Assembly (NCBI GenBank): GCA_003444615.1
Contig: DLUN01000089.1
Location: 1,372-24,494, forward strand
DNA: 23,123 nucleotides
Source: Syntrophomonas sp.
GTDB taxonomy: Bacteria; Bacillota; Syntrophomonadia; Syntrophomonadales; Syntrophomonadaceae
Reading direction: 5' to 3'
Below are positions 7,650 through 15,106 of this stretch, in pieces. The position numbers and the translations under genes are program-made. Under the pieces are notes generated by a model. The model had not been told where the DNA came from. It made no database searches and saw only the letters and a program-made list of their open reading frames with translations. Numbering within the stretch: position 1 is the first letter of the stretch; every line of letters begins with the position of its first letter.

Positions 7650-8996
7650 TTGTTTAATAAAGTCTTGATTGCCAACCGGGGGGAAATAGCGGTGCGTATT
7701 ATCCGCGCCTGCCGGGAGTTAAACATCCCTACCGTTGCTGTATATTCAACTGCTGATCGGGACAGTATGCATGTAATGCTGGCTGACGAAGCAATCTGTA
7801 TTGGTGAAGCTGTAGCTAACCAAAGCTACTTAAATATTGCCAATATAATCAGTGCTGCTAAAAATACTGGAGCTGATGCCATCCATCCTGGATATGGGTT
7901 TTTGGCCGAGAATCCTTACTTTGCGGAGCTGTGCAGGACCCATGATATAAAGTTTGTCGGACCTGCTTCTGGGGTTATCGAGATGATGGGGGATAAGGTC
8001 CAGGCCAGGGAGATAGCGCGTAAGGCTGGCGTTCCGCTGGTGCCGGGCAGTGAAGGTGCGGTGAAGAGTTTCCAAGATGCCCGTGAAGTAGCCGACTCCA
8101 TTGGATATCCGGTTATGATTAAGGCCTCAGCTGGCGGCGGGGGTAAGGGAATGCGTCTGGCCCACAATGCCTCTTTGTTAAAGGAGGCTTTGGAAACGGC
8201 CCGTATGGAAGCCGGAGCAGCTTTCGGTAATGATGAAGTATATATTGAGAAATATATTGAGGAACCACGTCACATAGAGATACAGGTTTTGGCTGATGAG
8301 TACGGACATGTGGTTCATTTGGGAGAACGGGATTGCTCACTGCAAAGGCGCAATCAAAAACTGCTGGAGGAATCACCATCTACCCTTTTAGATGAAGAAC
8401 TGCGCAGCCATATGGGAGCAGTTGCAGTAGAACTGGCCAGGACAGCTGGCTATACCAGCGCGGGCACGGTGGAGTTTTTGGTTGATAAAAACCGTAATTT
8501 TTACTTTATAGAAATGAACACCCGGGTTCAGGTAGAGCATCCAGTCACTGAACTGGTGACCGGGATTGATATAGTCAAAGAACAAATTAAAATAGCGGCG
8601 GGTATTCCTCTTAAGGTACAACAGAAGGATATCGTTCTCAATGGCTGGGCTATGGAATGCCGCATAAATGCCGAAGACCCCGACCATGATTTTCAACCCT
8701 GCCCGGGCACAGTAACCCGCTATTACCAGCCCGGTGGGCCGGGGGTTAGAGTGGATTCCTCGGTTTATGCAGGTTATACTATCACACCTTTTTATGATTC
8801 CATGGTGGCTAAACTGATCGTTTGGGGTGCTGACCGGGATGAAGCTATAGCCCGTATGAAGCGGGCCTTAAATGAATTTATCATAGAGGGAGTAAAGACC
8901 ACGATTCCTTTTCACTTAAAAGTACTGGACAATGCTTTTTTTCAAAAAGGAGAAGTTTATACAAATTTTATCCAGCGGCGGATGAGCCACATGTAG
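7650..8996 (+). CDS. accC: Biotin carboxylase subunit AccC
   Basis: ATP-dependent carboxylation of the biotin on the BCCP domain encoded just upstream. The 448-residue protein has the N-terminal biotin carboxylase domain (FNKVLIANRGEIAVRIIRA, HPGYGFLAEN), an ATP-grasp domain with K158 and the glycine loop GGGGKGM (about 162-168), and EMNTRVQVEH with E288, N290 and R292, matching E. coli numbering. A complete C-terminal domain ends in NFIQRRM. The start is TTG 7650, after GGGGTGG at 7637-7643, 12 bases downstream of the fusion gene, so the two are co-translated. It could serve both a pyruvate carboxylase with the fusion and, if AccA/AccD exist elsewhere, acetyl-CoA carboxylase. Confidence 0.93.
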   Translation: MFNKVLIANRGEIAVRIIRACRELNIPTVAVYSTADRDSMHVMLADEAICIGEAVANQSYLNIANIISAAKNTGADAIHPGYGFLAENPYFAELCRTHDIKFVGPASGVIEMMGDKVQAREIARKAGVPLVPGSEGAVKSFQDAREVADSIGYPVMIKASAGGGGKGMRLAHNASLLKEALETARMEAGAAFGNDEVYIEKYIEEPRHIEIQVLADEYGHVVHLGERDCSLQRRNQKLLEESPSTLLDEELRSHMGAVAVELARTAGYTSAGTVEFLVDKNRNFYFIEMNTRVQVEHPVTELVTGIDIVKEQIKIAAGIPLKVQQKDIVLNGWAMECRINAEDPDHDFQPCPGTVTRYYQPGGPGVRVDSSVYAGYTITPFYDSMVAKLIVWGADRDEAIARMKRALNEFIIEGVKTTIPFHLKVLDNAFFQKGEVYTNFIQRRMSHM

Positions 8997-9019
8997 TTGA
9001 AAATTAAATATTAGTCTAT

Positions 9020-9048
9020 TTGATATTGGGAAGAATAACTAGTAAAAT
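9020..9048 (+). promoter_or_regulatory. Sigma-A promoter of the asp23 operon
   Basis: TTGATA (9020-9025), a 17-bp spacer and TAAAAT (9043-9048) fit the housekeeping consensus well. The start would be near 9055, leaving a leader of about 30 nt to ATG 9086 with GGAGGTG at 9074-9080. It lies in the 89-base gap after accC, which holds no terminator that I can see. Confidence 0.6.
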
Positions 9049-9085
9049 TACATCATACCATAATTGGAATAATGGAGGTGACTTC

Positions 9086-9496
9086 ATGGAAGAACAAAAA
9101 AAAGAACTGAGTACCGAAATGGGGGCTATTCGTATAGCCGATGAGGTGGTTTCTACCATAGCTGGATTGGCAGCCATGGATGTGGAAGGTGTCGCAGCTA
9201 TGAGCGGTGGTTGGGGAACCGACCTGGTTGAAAAATTAGGGCGTAAGAATTTTGGTAAAGGCATCAAAGTAGAAGTAAATAATGATGAAACTCGTATTGA
9301 TATTTATCTTGCAGTACAGTACGGCTATCCTATACCTGAGGTAGCCGAAAATGTGCAAAAAGAAGTCAAAGTAGCAGTAGAGACCATGACTGGATTAAAA
9401 GCAGCAGCGGTAAATGTTCACATAGTATCCGTACAAATGAAAAAGCAACCAGAAGCAGATACGGAACTGGCGGCTGACATAGATAAAGCCGAGTAG
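9086..9496 (+). CDS. Asp23/Gls24 family envelope stress protein
   Basis: The 136-residue Asp23-domain protein contains GAIRIADEVVSTIAGLAAMDVEGVAAMSGG-type sequence (the part around 9120-9210), IDIYLAVQYGYPIPEVAENVQ, and a C-terminal VNVHIVSVQM strand, all family hallmarks. Members are cytosolic and cluster at the membrane through AmaP; they are linked to envelope and alkaline stress. The start is ATG 9086 after GGAGGTG. An upstream in-frame ATG-like extension would run back across the promoter and is not supported. Next come amaP and a DUF2273 gene, the usual partners. Confidence 0.92.
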   Translation: MEEQKKELSTEMGAIRIADEVVSTIAGLAAMDVEGVAAMSGGWGTDLVEKLGRKNFGKGIKVEVNNDETRIDIYLAVQYGYPIPEVAENVQKEVKVAVETMTGLKAAAVNVHIVSVQMKKQPEADTELAADIDKAE

Positions 9497-9513
9497 TTCG
9501 TTATAGCTAATGC

Positions 9514-9537
9514 AACCCCCTGCTAACCCAGGGGGTT
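9514..9537 (+). terminator. Intergenic hairpin between asp23 and amaP (no U-tract)
   Basis: AACCCCCTG (9514-9522) and CAGGGGGTT (9529-9537) form a perfect 9-bp stem with a six-base loop. The following bases (ATCTGTATA) do not make a U-run, so this is probably a partial terminator or an RNA stability/processing element. It would favour more Asp23 than AmaP. Confidence 0.5.
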
Positions 9538-9568
9538 ATCTGTATACCGGTAAAGTGAGGTGTTTATA

Positions 9569-10108
9569 ATGTCCGGACTATGGCGAGTGGTTCTTTTCTG
9601 TTACAACCTGTTAATACTGGCTATAGCAGTAGCCGCAATGTATTTGGCTGTGGGAAAAAATGAATTGATAACCGCTGTTCAATCATTTTTAGGCAGTTCA
9701 GTCAATCAGATCATACTGGGTGCCAGTGCAGCAGTGGTAATTGCTTTGACTATTCTGATTATGATTTCCTTGTTTAAGGGAGAATCCAAACCAACGTCTG
9801 TAGTGGTAAGCAATAGCTTAAATGGACAAGTTTCCATTACGGTGGCAGCCATTAAGACCATTATTACTAAAGCGGTCAGGAAGGTTGATGGAGTGAAAGA
9901 AACTCGCTCTTCCGTCACCGATGGACCTGATGGTGTAGTAATATACTTACATATGATGATCAATCCAGAAAAAAGTGTGCCAGAGATGACGCAGAGCGTT
10001 CAGGCCGTAGTGAAAGAGCACCTAGAAACCATTGGCGGCCTTCAGGTTTCCCAGGTAAGAGTATTAATAGACGACTTTGGGAACGCCAATAAGCCGGTGG
10101 CTGTGTAA
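9569..10108 (+). CDS. amaP: Alkaline shock response membrane anchor protein AmaP
   Basis: The 179-residue protein has two N-terminal membrane helices (about residues 6-27 and 46-69) with a short loop, then a soluble domain related to Asp23 (SLNGQVSITVAAIKTIITKAV, VKETRSSVTD, VQAVVKEHLETIGG). This is the layout of AmaP, which anchors Asp23 to the membrane. The start is ATG 9569, six to eight bases after GTGAGGTG; a GTG at 9560 is inside that site. It is followed after 13 bases by the DUF2273 gene. Confidence 0.88.
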   Translation: MSGLWRVVLFCYNLLILAIAVAAMYLAVGKNELITAVQSFLGSSVNQIILGASAAVVIALTILIMISLFKGESKPTSVVVSNSLNGQVSITVAAIKTIITKAVRKVDGVKETRSSVTDGPDGVVIYLHMMINPEKSVPEMTQSVQAVVKEHLETIGGLQVSQVRVLIDDFGNANKPVAV

Positions 10109-10121
10109 GGAGGGCAGTATT

Positions 10122-10340
10122 ATGTGGGAAAAATGGTTTCAATTCCTTTTGGTGGAACACAGGGGTAAGACCATTGGAGTGCTGTTAGGTCTCCTGGCGA
10201 GTATACTGTTTGTAACCTTTGGTTTTTGGCGCACAGTGTTTATTGCTATTTGCATAGGGATAGGTTACCTTATTGGCAAACAGTTAGATGAAAACAAGAA
10301 CTTTGACAGCTGGCTAAAACAAATGTTCAAGGACCGTTAG
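10122..10340 (+). CDS. DUF2273 small membrane protein
   Basis: The 72-residue protein has two hydrophobic segments, IGVLLGLLASILFVTFGFW and VFIAICIGIGYLIGKQLD, followed by a charged tail (ENKNFDSWLKQMFKDR). The GKQLDENK region after the second helix is typical of DUF2273, a small family that accompanies Asp23 and AmaP in Firmicutes. The start is ATG 10122, after AAGGAGGG at 10107-10114. The frame is open further upstream but only within amaP. Its molecular role is not known to me; a structural part of the membrane anchor is inferred from context. Confidence 0.85.
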   Translation: MWEKWFQFLLVEHRGKTIGVLLGLLASILFVTFGFWRTVFIAICIGIGYLIGKQLDENKNFDSWLKQMFKDR

Positions 10341-10359
10341 CGGTAGTGAGGGTGAAAGT

Positions 10360-10779
10360 TTGAGTAGACGAAAGGCTAGAGAACACGCATTTAAGGTAAT
10401 TTTTCAGGTTGACCAGGTTCAGGCTGAACCAAAACAAGCATTTGAGTATCTTTGCCAAGAACAGCCTCTGCCTGATAAAGACCGTCAGTTTGCCTGGGAG
10501 CTAGTGGAAGGCACTTTAGAGTATATGCCAGCCATTGATGAAAGAATAGCTCGTTATTCCCGGGAGTGGTCTGTTGACAGGATGTCATCGGTGGATCGAA
10601 ATATTATGAGAGTGGCTGGATACGAAATTTTGTTTCGCCAAGAAGTATCACCAGTGATAGCCATTGATGAGGCTGTAGAATTGGCCAAACGTTTTGGAGA
10701 GGAGCAATCAGGTGGTTTTGTCAATGCTATATTAGACCGCATACAGGGAGAAAAACATGAAAGTGTTTTTAGGGATTGA
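10360..10779 (+). CDS. nusB: Transcription antitermination factor NusB
   Basis: NusB binds boxA RNA with S10 (NusE) in antitermination of rRNA operons. The 139-residue, all-helical product has SRRKAREHAFKVIFQVDQ at the N terminus and SVDRNIMRVAGYEILF plus AIDEAVELAKRFG in the C-terminal half, all classic NusB segments. The start is TTG 10360, with GTGAGGGTG upstream. The 3' end overlaps the next gene by 23 bases. Position after asp23/DUF2273 and before folD/xseA is the common clostridial order. Confidence 0.95.
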   Translation: MSRRKAREHAFKVIFQVDQVQAEPKQAFEYLCQEQPLPDKDRQFAWELVEGTLEYMPAIDERIARYSREWSVDRMSSVDRNIMRVAGYEILFRQEVSPVIAIDEAVELAKRFGEEQSGGFVNAILDRIQGEKHESVFRD

Positions 10780-11737
10780 TACCAGCGCCTATACTACTTC
10801 CTTGGCAGCTGTGGATGAGAACCTGCAAATTTTAGCTGATGAAAGAATGCTGCTTAAGGTGGAAAAAGGGAAACGGGGCTTGCGTCAATCGGAAGCCCTG
10901 TTTTTACATATTAAGAATTTACCCCATCTAGTGGCCCGATTGGAACCGGTTTTATTTAAACAGACCTGTGCTCTGGCTGTCAGCACCCAACCCCGTAACC
11001 AGGAAAACAGTTATATGCCGGTATTTCTAGCCGGGTCATCCCTAGCTGAATCCCTGGCGGATTTTGCGCAAATACCTATCTATAAGGTCAGCCATCAAGA
11101 AGGCCATATCATGGCTGGCCTCCAGGGCAAAGCGGAACTCCTGGCCCAACCTAAGTTCTTGGCAGTGCATTTTTCTGGGGGGACCTCTGATATATTACTG
11201 GTAGAAAACAGCCAGCCTGGCTGTTTTTCTGTGCTTTCTCTATCCAGCAGCCAGGATATTCATGCTGGCCAATTAGTGGATAGGGTGGGTGTGGCTATGG
11301 GTTTGCCTTTTCCGGCAGGAACTGCTTTAGAACAATTGGCTGGGCACACTTTTAATAATAAAGAGGCAGCTATTCCGGTGGCGATCAATGAAACAGGGTT
11401 TTCTTTTTCCGGAGCGGAGACTCGCGCATTGCAAATGCTGAAGGCCGGAAGCAGTCAGGAGCAAGTTGCCGCAGCAGTTTTAGGTGTTATAGCTAAAACT
11501 TTGGAAAAAATGCTGCGCAGGTATATAGAGGAATTTATGATAAAGGATGTATTACTGGCCGGAGGAGTCATGGCCAACAATTTAATTGCCCAGCGGTTGA
11601 GAAATCGCTTGGAACACCCGGCAGTAGGAGCCCGGCTTCACTTCGCTCCGCCCGGCTTAAGTACCGATAATGCGGTGGGAACCGCTATGCTGGCTGCGGT
11701 CCGGTACTGCTACAATGATGCAGAAAAGGCGAATTAA
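10757..11737 (+). CDS. TsaD/Kae1-family paralogue (M22-like protein)
   Basis: The 326-residue protein has the ASKHA fold of TsaD (Kae1/Gcp): FLGIDTSAYTTSLA at the N terminus, the metal-binding HxxxH as H113-QEG-H117, GGTSD, LAGGVMANN, and a late STDNAVGTAM containing the third ligand aspartate. TsaD makes the threonylcarbamoyl-A37 modification in tRNA with TsaB/TsaE. No tsaB or tsaE is near, and the insertion QNARNQENSYMPVFLAGSS-like region (about 11000-11040) differs from canonical TsaD. I read it as the second TsaD-like protein that clostridia often encode near nusB, annotated as O-sialoglycoprotein endopeptidase. Its function is unknown. ATG 10757 overlaps nusB by 23 bases. Confidence 0.8.
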   Translation: MKVFLGIDTSAYTTSLAAVDENLQILADERMLLKVEKGKRGLRQSEALFLHIKNLPHLVARLEPVLFKQTCALAVSTQPRNQENSYMPVFLAGSSLAESLADFAQIPIYKVSHQEGHIMAGLQGKAELLAQPKFLAVHFSGGTSDILLVENSQPGCFSVLSLSSSQDIHAGQLVDRVGVAMGLPFPAGTALEQLAGHTFNNKEAAIPVAINETGFSFSGAETRALQMLKAGSSQEQVAAAVLGVIAKTLEKMLRRYIEEFMIKDVLLAGGVMANNLIAQRLRNRLEHPAVGARLHFAPPGLSTDNAVGTAMLAAVRYCYNDAEKAN

Positions 11738-11785
11738 TTATACACAAGCCAAATGAAATATTTTCGTAAATCTAAGGGGGTAGCT

Positions 11786-12619
11786 ATGGAACTAATTAAT
11801 GGAAGAGAGATATCTGATGAGATTCGCCTTCAGGTAAAGGAAAAGGTGCAGACTGCGGGGATAAGCCCGAACTTGGCCATTATCATTGTGGGTGATGACA
11901 AGGAGAGTTTGCTTTATGTAGGCTTAAAGGAAAAAGCAGTGAGTTTTATCGGCGGTACGGTTCAGCACCTGGTGCTGCCCGGCAACACCAGCCGGGAAAC
12001 TTTGCTGGAGCGGATTAGTAAGCTAAATCAAGATCCCAGTATCGATGGGATTCTATTACAGCTTCCTTTACCTGAACCATTGCAGGCTCACGCCGATGAA
12101 TTTTTAGCAGCTATTGATGTTAATAAGGATGTGGATGGTTTTAATCCAATAAACCGGGGGCGGCTTATTTATGGAACTCCCCGCTTTATATCCTGCGCAG
12201 CTTTGGGCTGCCTGGATGTGATCCACCGCTCCTGCCAGACTACAAAGGGAAAAACAGCGGTTCTGGTGGGAGATTCCTTTGATGTTATATTACCGTTGGC
12301 ATTGTTGTTGAACAAAGAAGGCTGCCAAGTGACAGTAGTTCCCGAAATGCCCATGAAGTCTTCACTGCCGGATGCCGATATATATGTTATAGAAAAAGGT
12401 CATCCCGAATCCCTACAAGCTCACCAGGTTGCCAATGGCTCCTTAATTCTGGATGTAGGATTCTACTGGCACTATGATCATTCCTGTGGCAATGTAAAAC
12501 CGGAAGCCTTATCAGGGATGGAAGGCAAGCTTTTGCCGGTACCCGGAGGTCTAGGGCCTATTCTGATTGCCAAACTAGTGGAAAACTTGTATTTAGCTGC
12601 TGCAGGAGAAAAAGATTGA
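11786..12619 (+). CDS. folD: FolD-like methylene-tetrahydrofolate dehydrogenase/cyclohydrolase, divergent
   Basis: FolD interconverts 5,10-methylene-, methenyl- and 10-formyl-tetrahydrofolate. The 277-residue protein keeps the folate-site residues: Y44 and K48 in LLYVGLKEK, Q92 in LLQLPLP, KDVDGF (114-119), and the late PVPGGLGP. The dinucleotide-binding half is unusual. The normal PCTPxG is replaced by ISCAALG, the G(R/A)SxxVGxP loop reads GDSFDVILP (162-170), and the usual CHSxT/HRFT segment is VPEMPMK. NADP binding may be altered or lost. The start is ATG 11786 after AAGGGGG (11774-11780); an earlier ATG at 11753 has no ribosome site. The stop overlaps the xseA start by one base. Confidence 0.82.
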   Translation: MELINGREISDEIRLQVKEKVQTAGISPNLAIIIVGDDKESLLYVGLKEKAVSFIGGTVQHLVLPGNTSRETLLERISKLNQDPSIDGILLQLPLPEPLQAHADEFLAAIDVNKDVDGFNPINRGRLIYGTPRFISCAALGCLDVIHRSCQTTKGKTAVLVGDSFDVILPLALLLNKEGCQVTVVPEMPMKSSLPDADIYVIEKGHPESLQAHQVANGSLILDVGFYWHYDHSCGNVKPEALSGMEGKLLPVPGGLGPILIAKLVENLYLAAAGEKD

Positions 12620-13839
12620 TGAACCCCTATTTATCAGTCAGCGAGTTAAACCAATATATAGCTGGAATATTGGAACAGGACAGCTCACTACGAGATTTCT
12701 GGTTAAAGGGTGAGATATCCGGTTTCAAATTATACCAGCAATCCGGTCATTTATATTTTACGTTAAAAGATGAGGATTCGGCTATAAGTGCAGTCATGTT
12801 CCGCAGCCGGGCCCGCCGGCTAGATTTTCAGCCCGAAAATGGCCTGGAAGTGCTGGTGCGCGGTTGGGTTTCCGTTTTTGCTCCTCAGGGACGCTATCAG
12901 TTCTATGTGGAAGAGATGCAGCCTTTTGGTATAGGGGGAGTTTACTTATTCCTGGAACAGTTGAAAACTAAGCTGCAGCAAAAGGGATATTTTGATCCTC
13001 ACCGAAAAAAGCCCTTACCCGCCTTTGCTCGCCGGATCGGAGTGGTGACTTCGCAAGATGGTGCTGCTCTGCGGGATATACTGAGGGTGTTAAAAGAGCG
13101 CCATCAAGGTGTGGAGGTTGTATTGGTTCACAGTGCTGTGCAGGGAGCGGAAGCACCATCCCAAATAGCCCGGGGAATCCAGTTGCTCAACCGTTACGGT
13201 AGGGTTGACCTTATCATTGTTGGCCGGGGGGGAGGATCTTTTGAGGACTTAATGCCCTTTAACAGTGAAGAAGTGGTGCAAGCCATATTTCAATCGGAGT
13301 TGCCGGTTATTTCAGCGGTAGGCCATGAAGTAGATACTACTCTAGCTGATCTAGCTGCAGATGTCCGCGCGGCTACTCCCACCCAAGCAGCTCAAATGGC
13401 GGTAGCTGATTTAGCTCAGCTAACTAATGAATTCCAGCAGCTCCGTCAACGCATGTTAAGGGTCATAAGCCGGAGGATGCAGCAGGAAAGTGAAACATTA
13501 GACCGTTTAATGATGAATCGGGCGTGGAATGTGCCCCAAACCATGTTAGAAGAACGAAGACAACAACACGGGGAACTGAGACAGATGCTGGGCAAGTTTG
13601 TGGCAAAATATCTGGATTCCCAGCAAAACCGTTTGATGATAGCTGTAACCGGGCTGGACCGCTTGAGTCCCCTCAAGGTTATTCAAAGGGGTTATGCGGT
13701 GGTGAGCAATAAGGAGGGGAGAGTCATCCGCTCCGTAAACAGTGTGCAGTCCGGAGAAGATATTTTTATCAGCCTGCTGGATGGAGAATTGCAGGCAACG
13801 GTACAGCAAAAGGAGAAGATGGTGAGATGGAACCTATAA
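12619..13839 (+). CDS. xseA: Exodeoxyribonuclease VII large subunit
   Basis: The catalytic subunit of exonuclease VII, a bidirectional single-strand DNase. The 406-residue protein has an N-terminal OB-fold (LSVSELNQYIAGIL, FWLKGEISGFK, GHLYFTLKDE), a catalytic core with RIGVVTSQDGAALRDIL, GRGGGSFEDLMPFN and PVISAVGHEVDTTLADLAAD, then a long helical coiled region and a C-terminal segment with LSPLKVIQRGYAVV. All of this is standard. The start is ATG 12619, one base overlapping folD, with GCAGGAG upstream. The C terminus overlaps xseB by 13 bases. Confidence 0.96.
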   Translation: MNPYLSVSELNQYIAGILEQDSSLRDFWLKGEISGFKLYQQSGHLYFTLKDEDSAISAVMFRSRARRLDFQPENGLEVLVRGWVSVFAPQGRYQFYVEEMQPFGIGGVYLFLEQLKTKLQQKGYFDPHRKKPLPAFARRIGVVTSQDGAALRDILRVLKERHQGVEVVLVHSAVQGAEAPSQIARGIQLLNRYGRVDLIIVGRGGGSFEDLMPFNSEEVVQAIFQSELPVISAVGHEVDTTLADLAADVRAATPTQAAQMAVADLAQLTNEFQQLRQRMLRVISRRMQQESETLDRLMMNRAWNVPQTMLEERRQQHGELRQMLGKFVAKYLDSQQNRLMIAVTGLDRLSPLKVIQRGYAVVSNKEGRVIRSVNSVQSGEDIFISLLDGELQATVQQKEKMVRWNL

Positions 13840-14060
13840 AGTTTGAAGAAGCCCTAAAAAGACTGGAGGAATTAGTTGGGCAGCTGGAAGATGGTGACCT
13901 GGAACTGGAAGAAGCAATACGTTTATTTGAAGAAGGGGTAAAGCTGTCTCTGTACTGTCAGCAGCAACTAAAAGCAGCCGATAGTAAGGTTCAAAAACTG
14001 GTTCAAACTCTGGAAGGAGATTTGGTACTGGAAGATTGCCCAGAGCTGCTGGAAGGCTAG
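13827..14060 (+). CDS. xseB: Exodeoxyribonuclease VII small subunit
   Basis: The 77-residue helical-hairpin subunit has FEEALKRLEELVGQLEDGDLELEEAIRLFEEG followed by LYCQQQLKAADSKVQKL (positions about 13840-14005), the typical XseB sequence. XseB wraps around the XseA coiled region to build the ExoVII complex. ATG 13827 lies inside the xseA 3' end. It has AGGAG at 13811-13815, 11 bases away, plus GGTGAG immediately upstream. Overlap with xseA suggests coupled translation. Confidence 0.95.
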   Translation: MEPIKFEEALKRLEELVGQLEDGDLELEEAIRLFEEGVKLSLYCQQQLKAADSKVQKLVQTLEGDLVLEDCPELLEG

Positions 14061-14074
14061 GTGAAACAAGGATT

Positions 14075-14974
14075 ATGGATACCCGTGCATTTAAGCAAGA
14101 ACTGCAACGGCGTAAGGAATTGATTGATAACAGCTTGCTGGAATACATGACCAGCATCGAAACTCATCCAACTGTAATTCATCAGGCTATGCACTACGCA
14201 GTTTTTAACGGTGGCAAGCGACTGCGGCCCATTTTGGTACTGGAAGGCGCCGCTCTTGCCAATGGCAAACCGGAAAAAGTTCTAATGACTGCCTGTGGCC
14301 TGGAGTTAATTCACTGTTACTCGCTGGTTCATGACGATCTGCCTGCCATGGACGATGATGATTTCCGGCGCGGTAAGCCTACCTGTCACCGGGTATTTGG
14401 CGAGGCGAACGCAATTCTAACCGGAGATGCTCTGCTTACGGCAGCTTTTGAATTAATAACTCGCAACACTCAGATACCTGAGATTCGCGCCGAGCAAGTT
14501 ATAGCTGTTATTAATGAAATAGCTGCTGCTGCCGGTAGCCAGGGTATGATTGGGGGACAGGTCATGGATTTGGCGGCTGAAAATGAAACTATTGATCTAT
14601 CCACCCTGCAGAGTTTACATAGCATGAAAACGGGAGCATTGTTTGTGGCGTCCCTAAGAGCTGGCGCGCTGTTGGGAGATATGGATTCAAAAGGGTTACA
14701 AGATTTAACTACTTATGCCCGGCATTTTGGATTAGCTTTTCAAATAACCGATGATCTTCTGGATATCAAGGGTGACCAGAGCATACTGGGTAAGCCAGTA
14801 GGAAGTGATGCCAAAAATCATAAAAGCACTTATCCCAGTCTGCTAGGGGTTGAACAAGCCGAAAAACTAGCCCGTCAGAGTGTGGAACAATGTATCGATA
14901 GTCTGGCGAGTTTTGGAAGGGAAGCGGATTTTCTGCGTCAACTGGCTTACTTCACCTTAGAAAGAAAGAGCTAA
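14075..14974 (+). CDS. ispA: Polyprenyl (farnesyl/geranylgeranyl) diphosphate synthase
   Basis: Condenses isopentenyl diphosphate with allylic diphosphates in isoprenoid synthesis. The 299-residue protein has the GGKRLRP substrate segment, the first aspartate-rich motif HDDLPAMDDDD (D87, D88, D93), KTGALFVASL, and the second motif TDDLLDIKGD (D226, D227, D230). The start is ATG 14075 after ACAAGGAT; an earlier in-frame start at 14036 lies within xseB and adds a foreign tail. Pairing with dxs, two genes downstream, keeps isoprenoid genes together. The exact product chain length cannot be read from the sequence. Confidence 0.92.
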   Translation: MDTRAFKQELQRRKELIDNSLLEYMTSIETHPTVIHQAMHYAVFNGGKRLRPILVLEGAALANGKPEKVLMTACGLELIHCYSLVHDDLPAMDDDDFRRGKPTCHRVFGEANAILTGDALLTAAFELITRNTQIPEIRAEQVIAVINEIAAAAGSQGMIGGQVMDLAAENETIDLSTLQSLHSMKTGALFVASLRAGALLGDMDSKGLQDLTTYARHFGLAFQITDDLLDIKGDQSILGKPVGSDAKNHKSTYPSLLGVEQAEKLARQSVEQCIDSLASFGREADFLRQLAYFTLERKS

Positions 14975-15039
14975 TGAGCGCATATTAAAGTATAACCAGT
15001 CATGCTCAAGCCAGACAGAACAGATATCAGACCAGGAAG

Positions 15040-15058
15040 TTAACTGATATTTAACTGA
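15040..15058 (+). repeat. Two direct TTAACTGA repeats upstream of the OLE promoter
   Basis: TTAACTGA occurs at 15040-15047 and again at 15051-15058, an 11-base period of about one helical turn. It lies about 40 bases before the -10 element at 15095-15100, a typical place for an activator or repressor. No known operator is recognised, and two copies of an octamer could be chance. Confidence 0.35.
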
Positions 15059-15091
15059 CCGATGGGTAACTAGCAACCTATTCAAGTGGTA

Positions 15092-15100
15092 TGATATAAT
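15092..15100 (+). promoter_or_regulatory. Extended -10 promoter for OLE RNA
   Basis: TGATATAAT is a perfect TATAAT with the upstream TG of an extended -10. No good -35 lies 17 bases upstream (AGCAAC), which extended -10 promoters can tolerate. The predicted start near 15107 is about ten bases before the 5' strand of the long closing stem of the RNA. Confidence 0.65.
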
Positions 15101-15106
15101 ACATGA

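Noticed and set aside
11753..11785. Longer start for folD at ATG 11753
   Set aside because: No ribosome site; the AAGGGGG before ATG 11786 and the family start MELINGREI decide.
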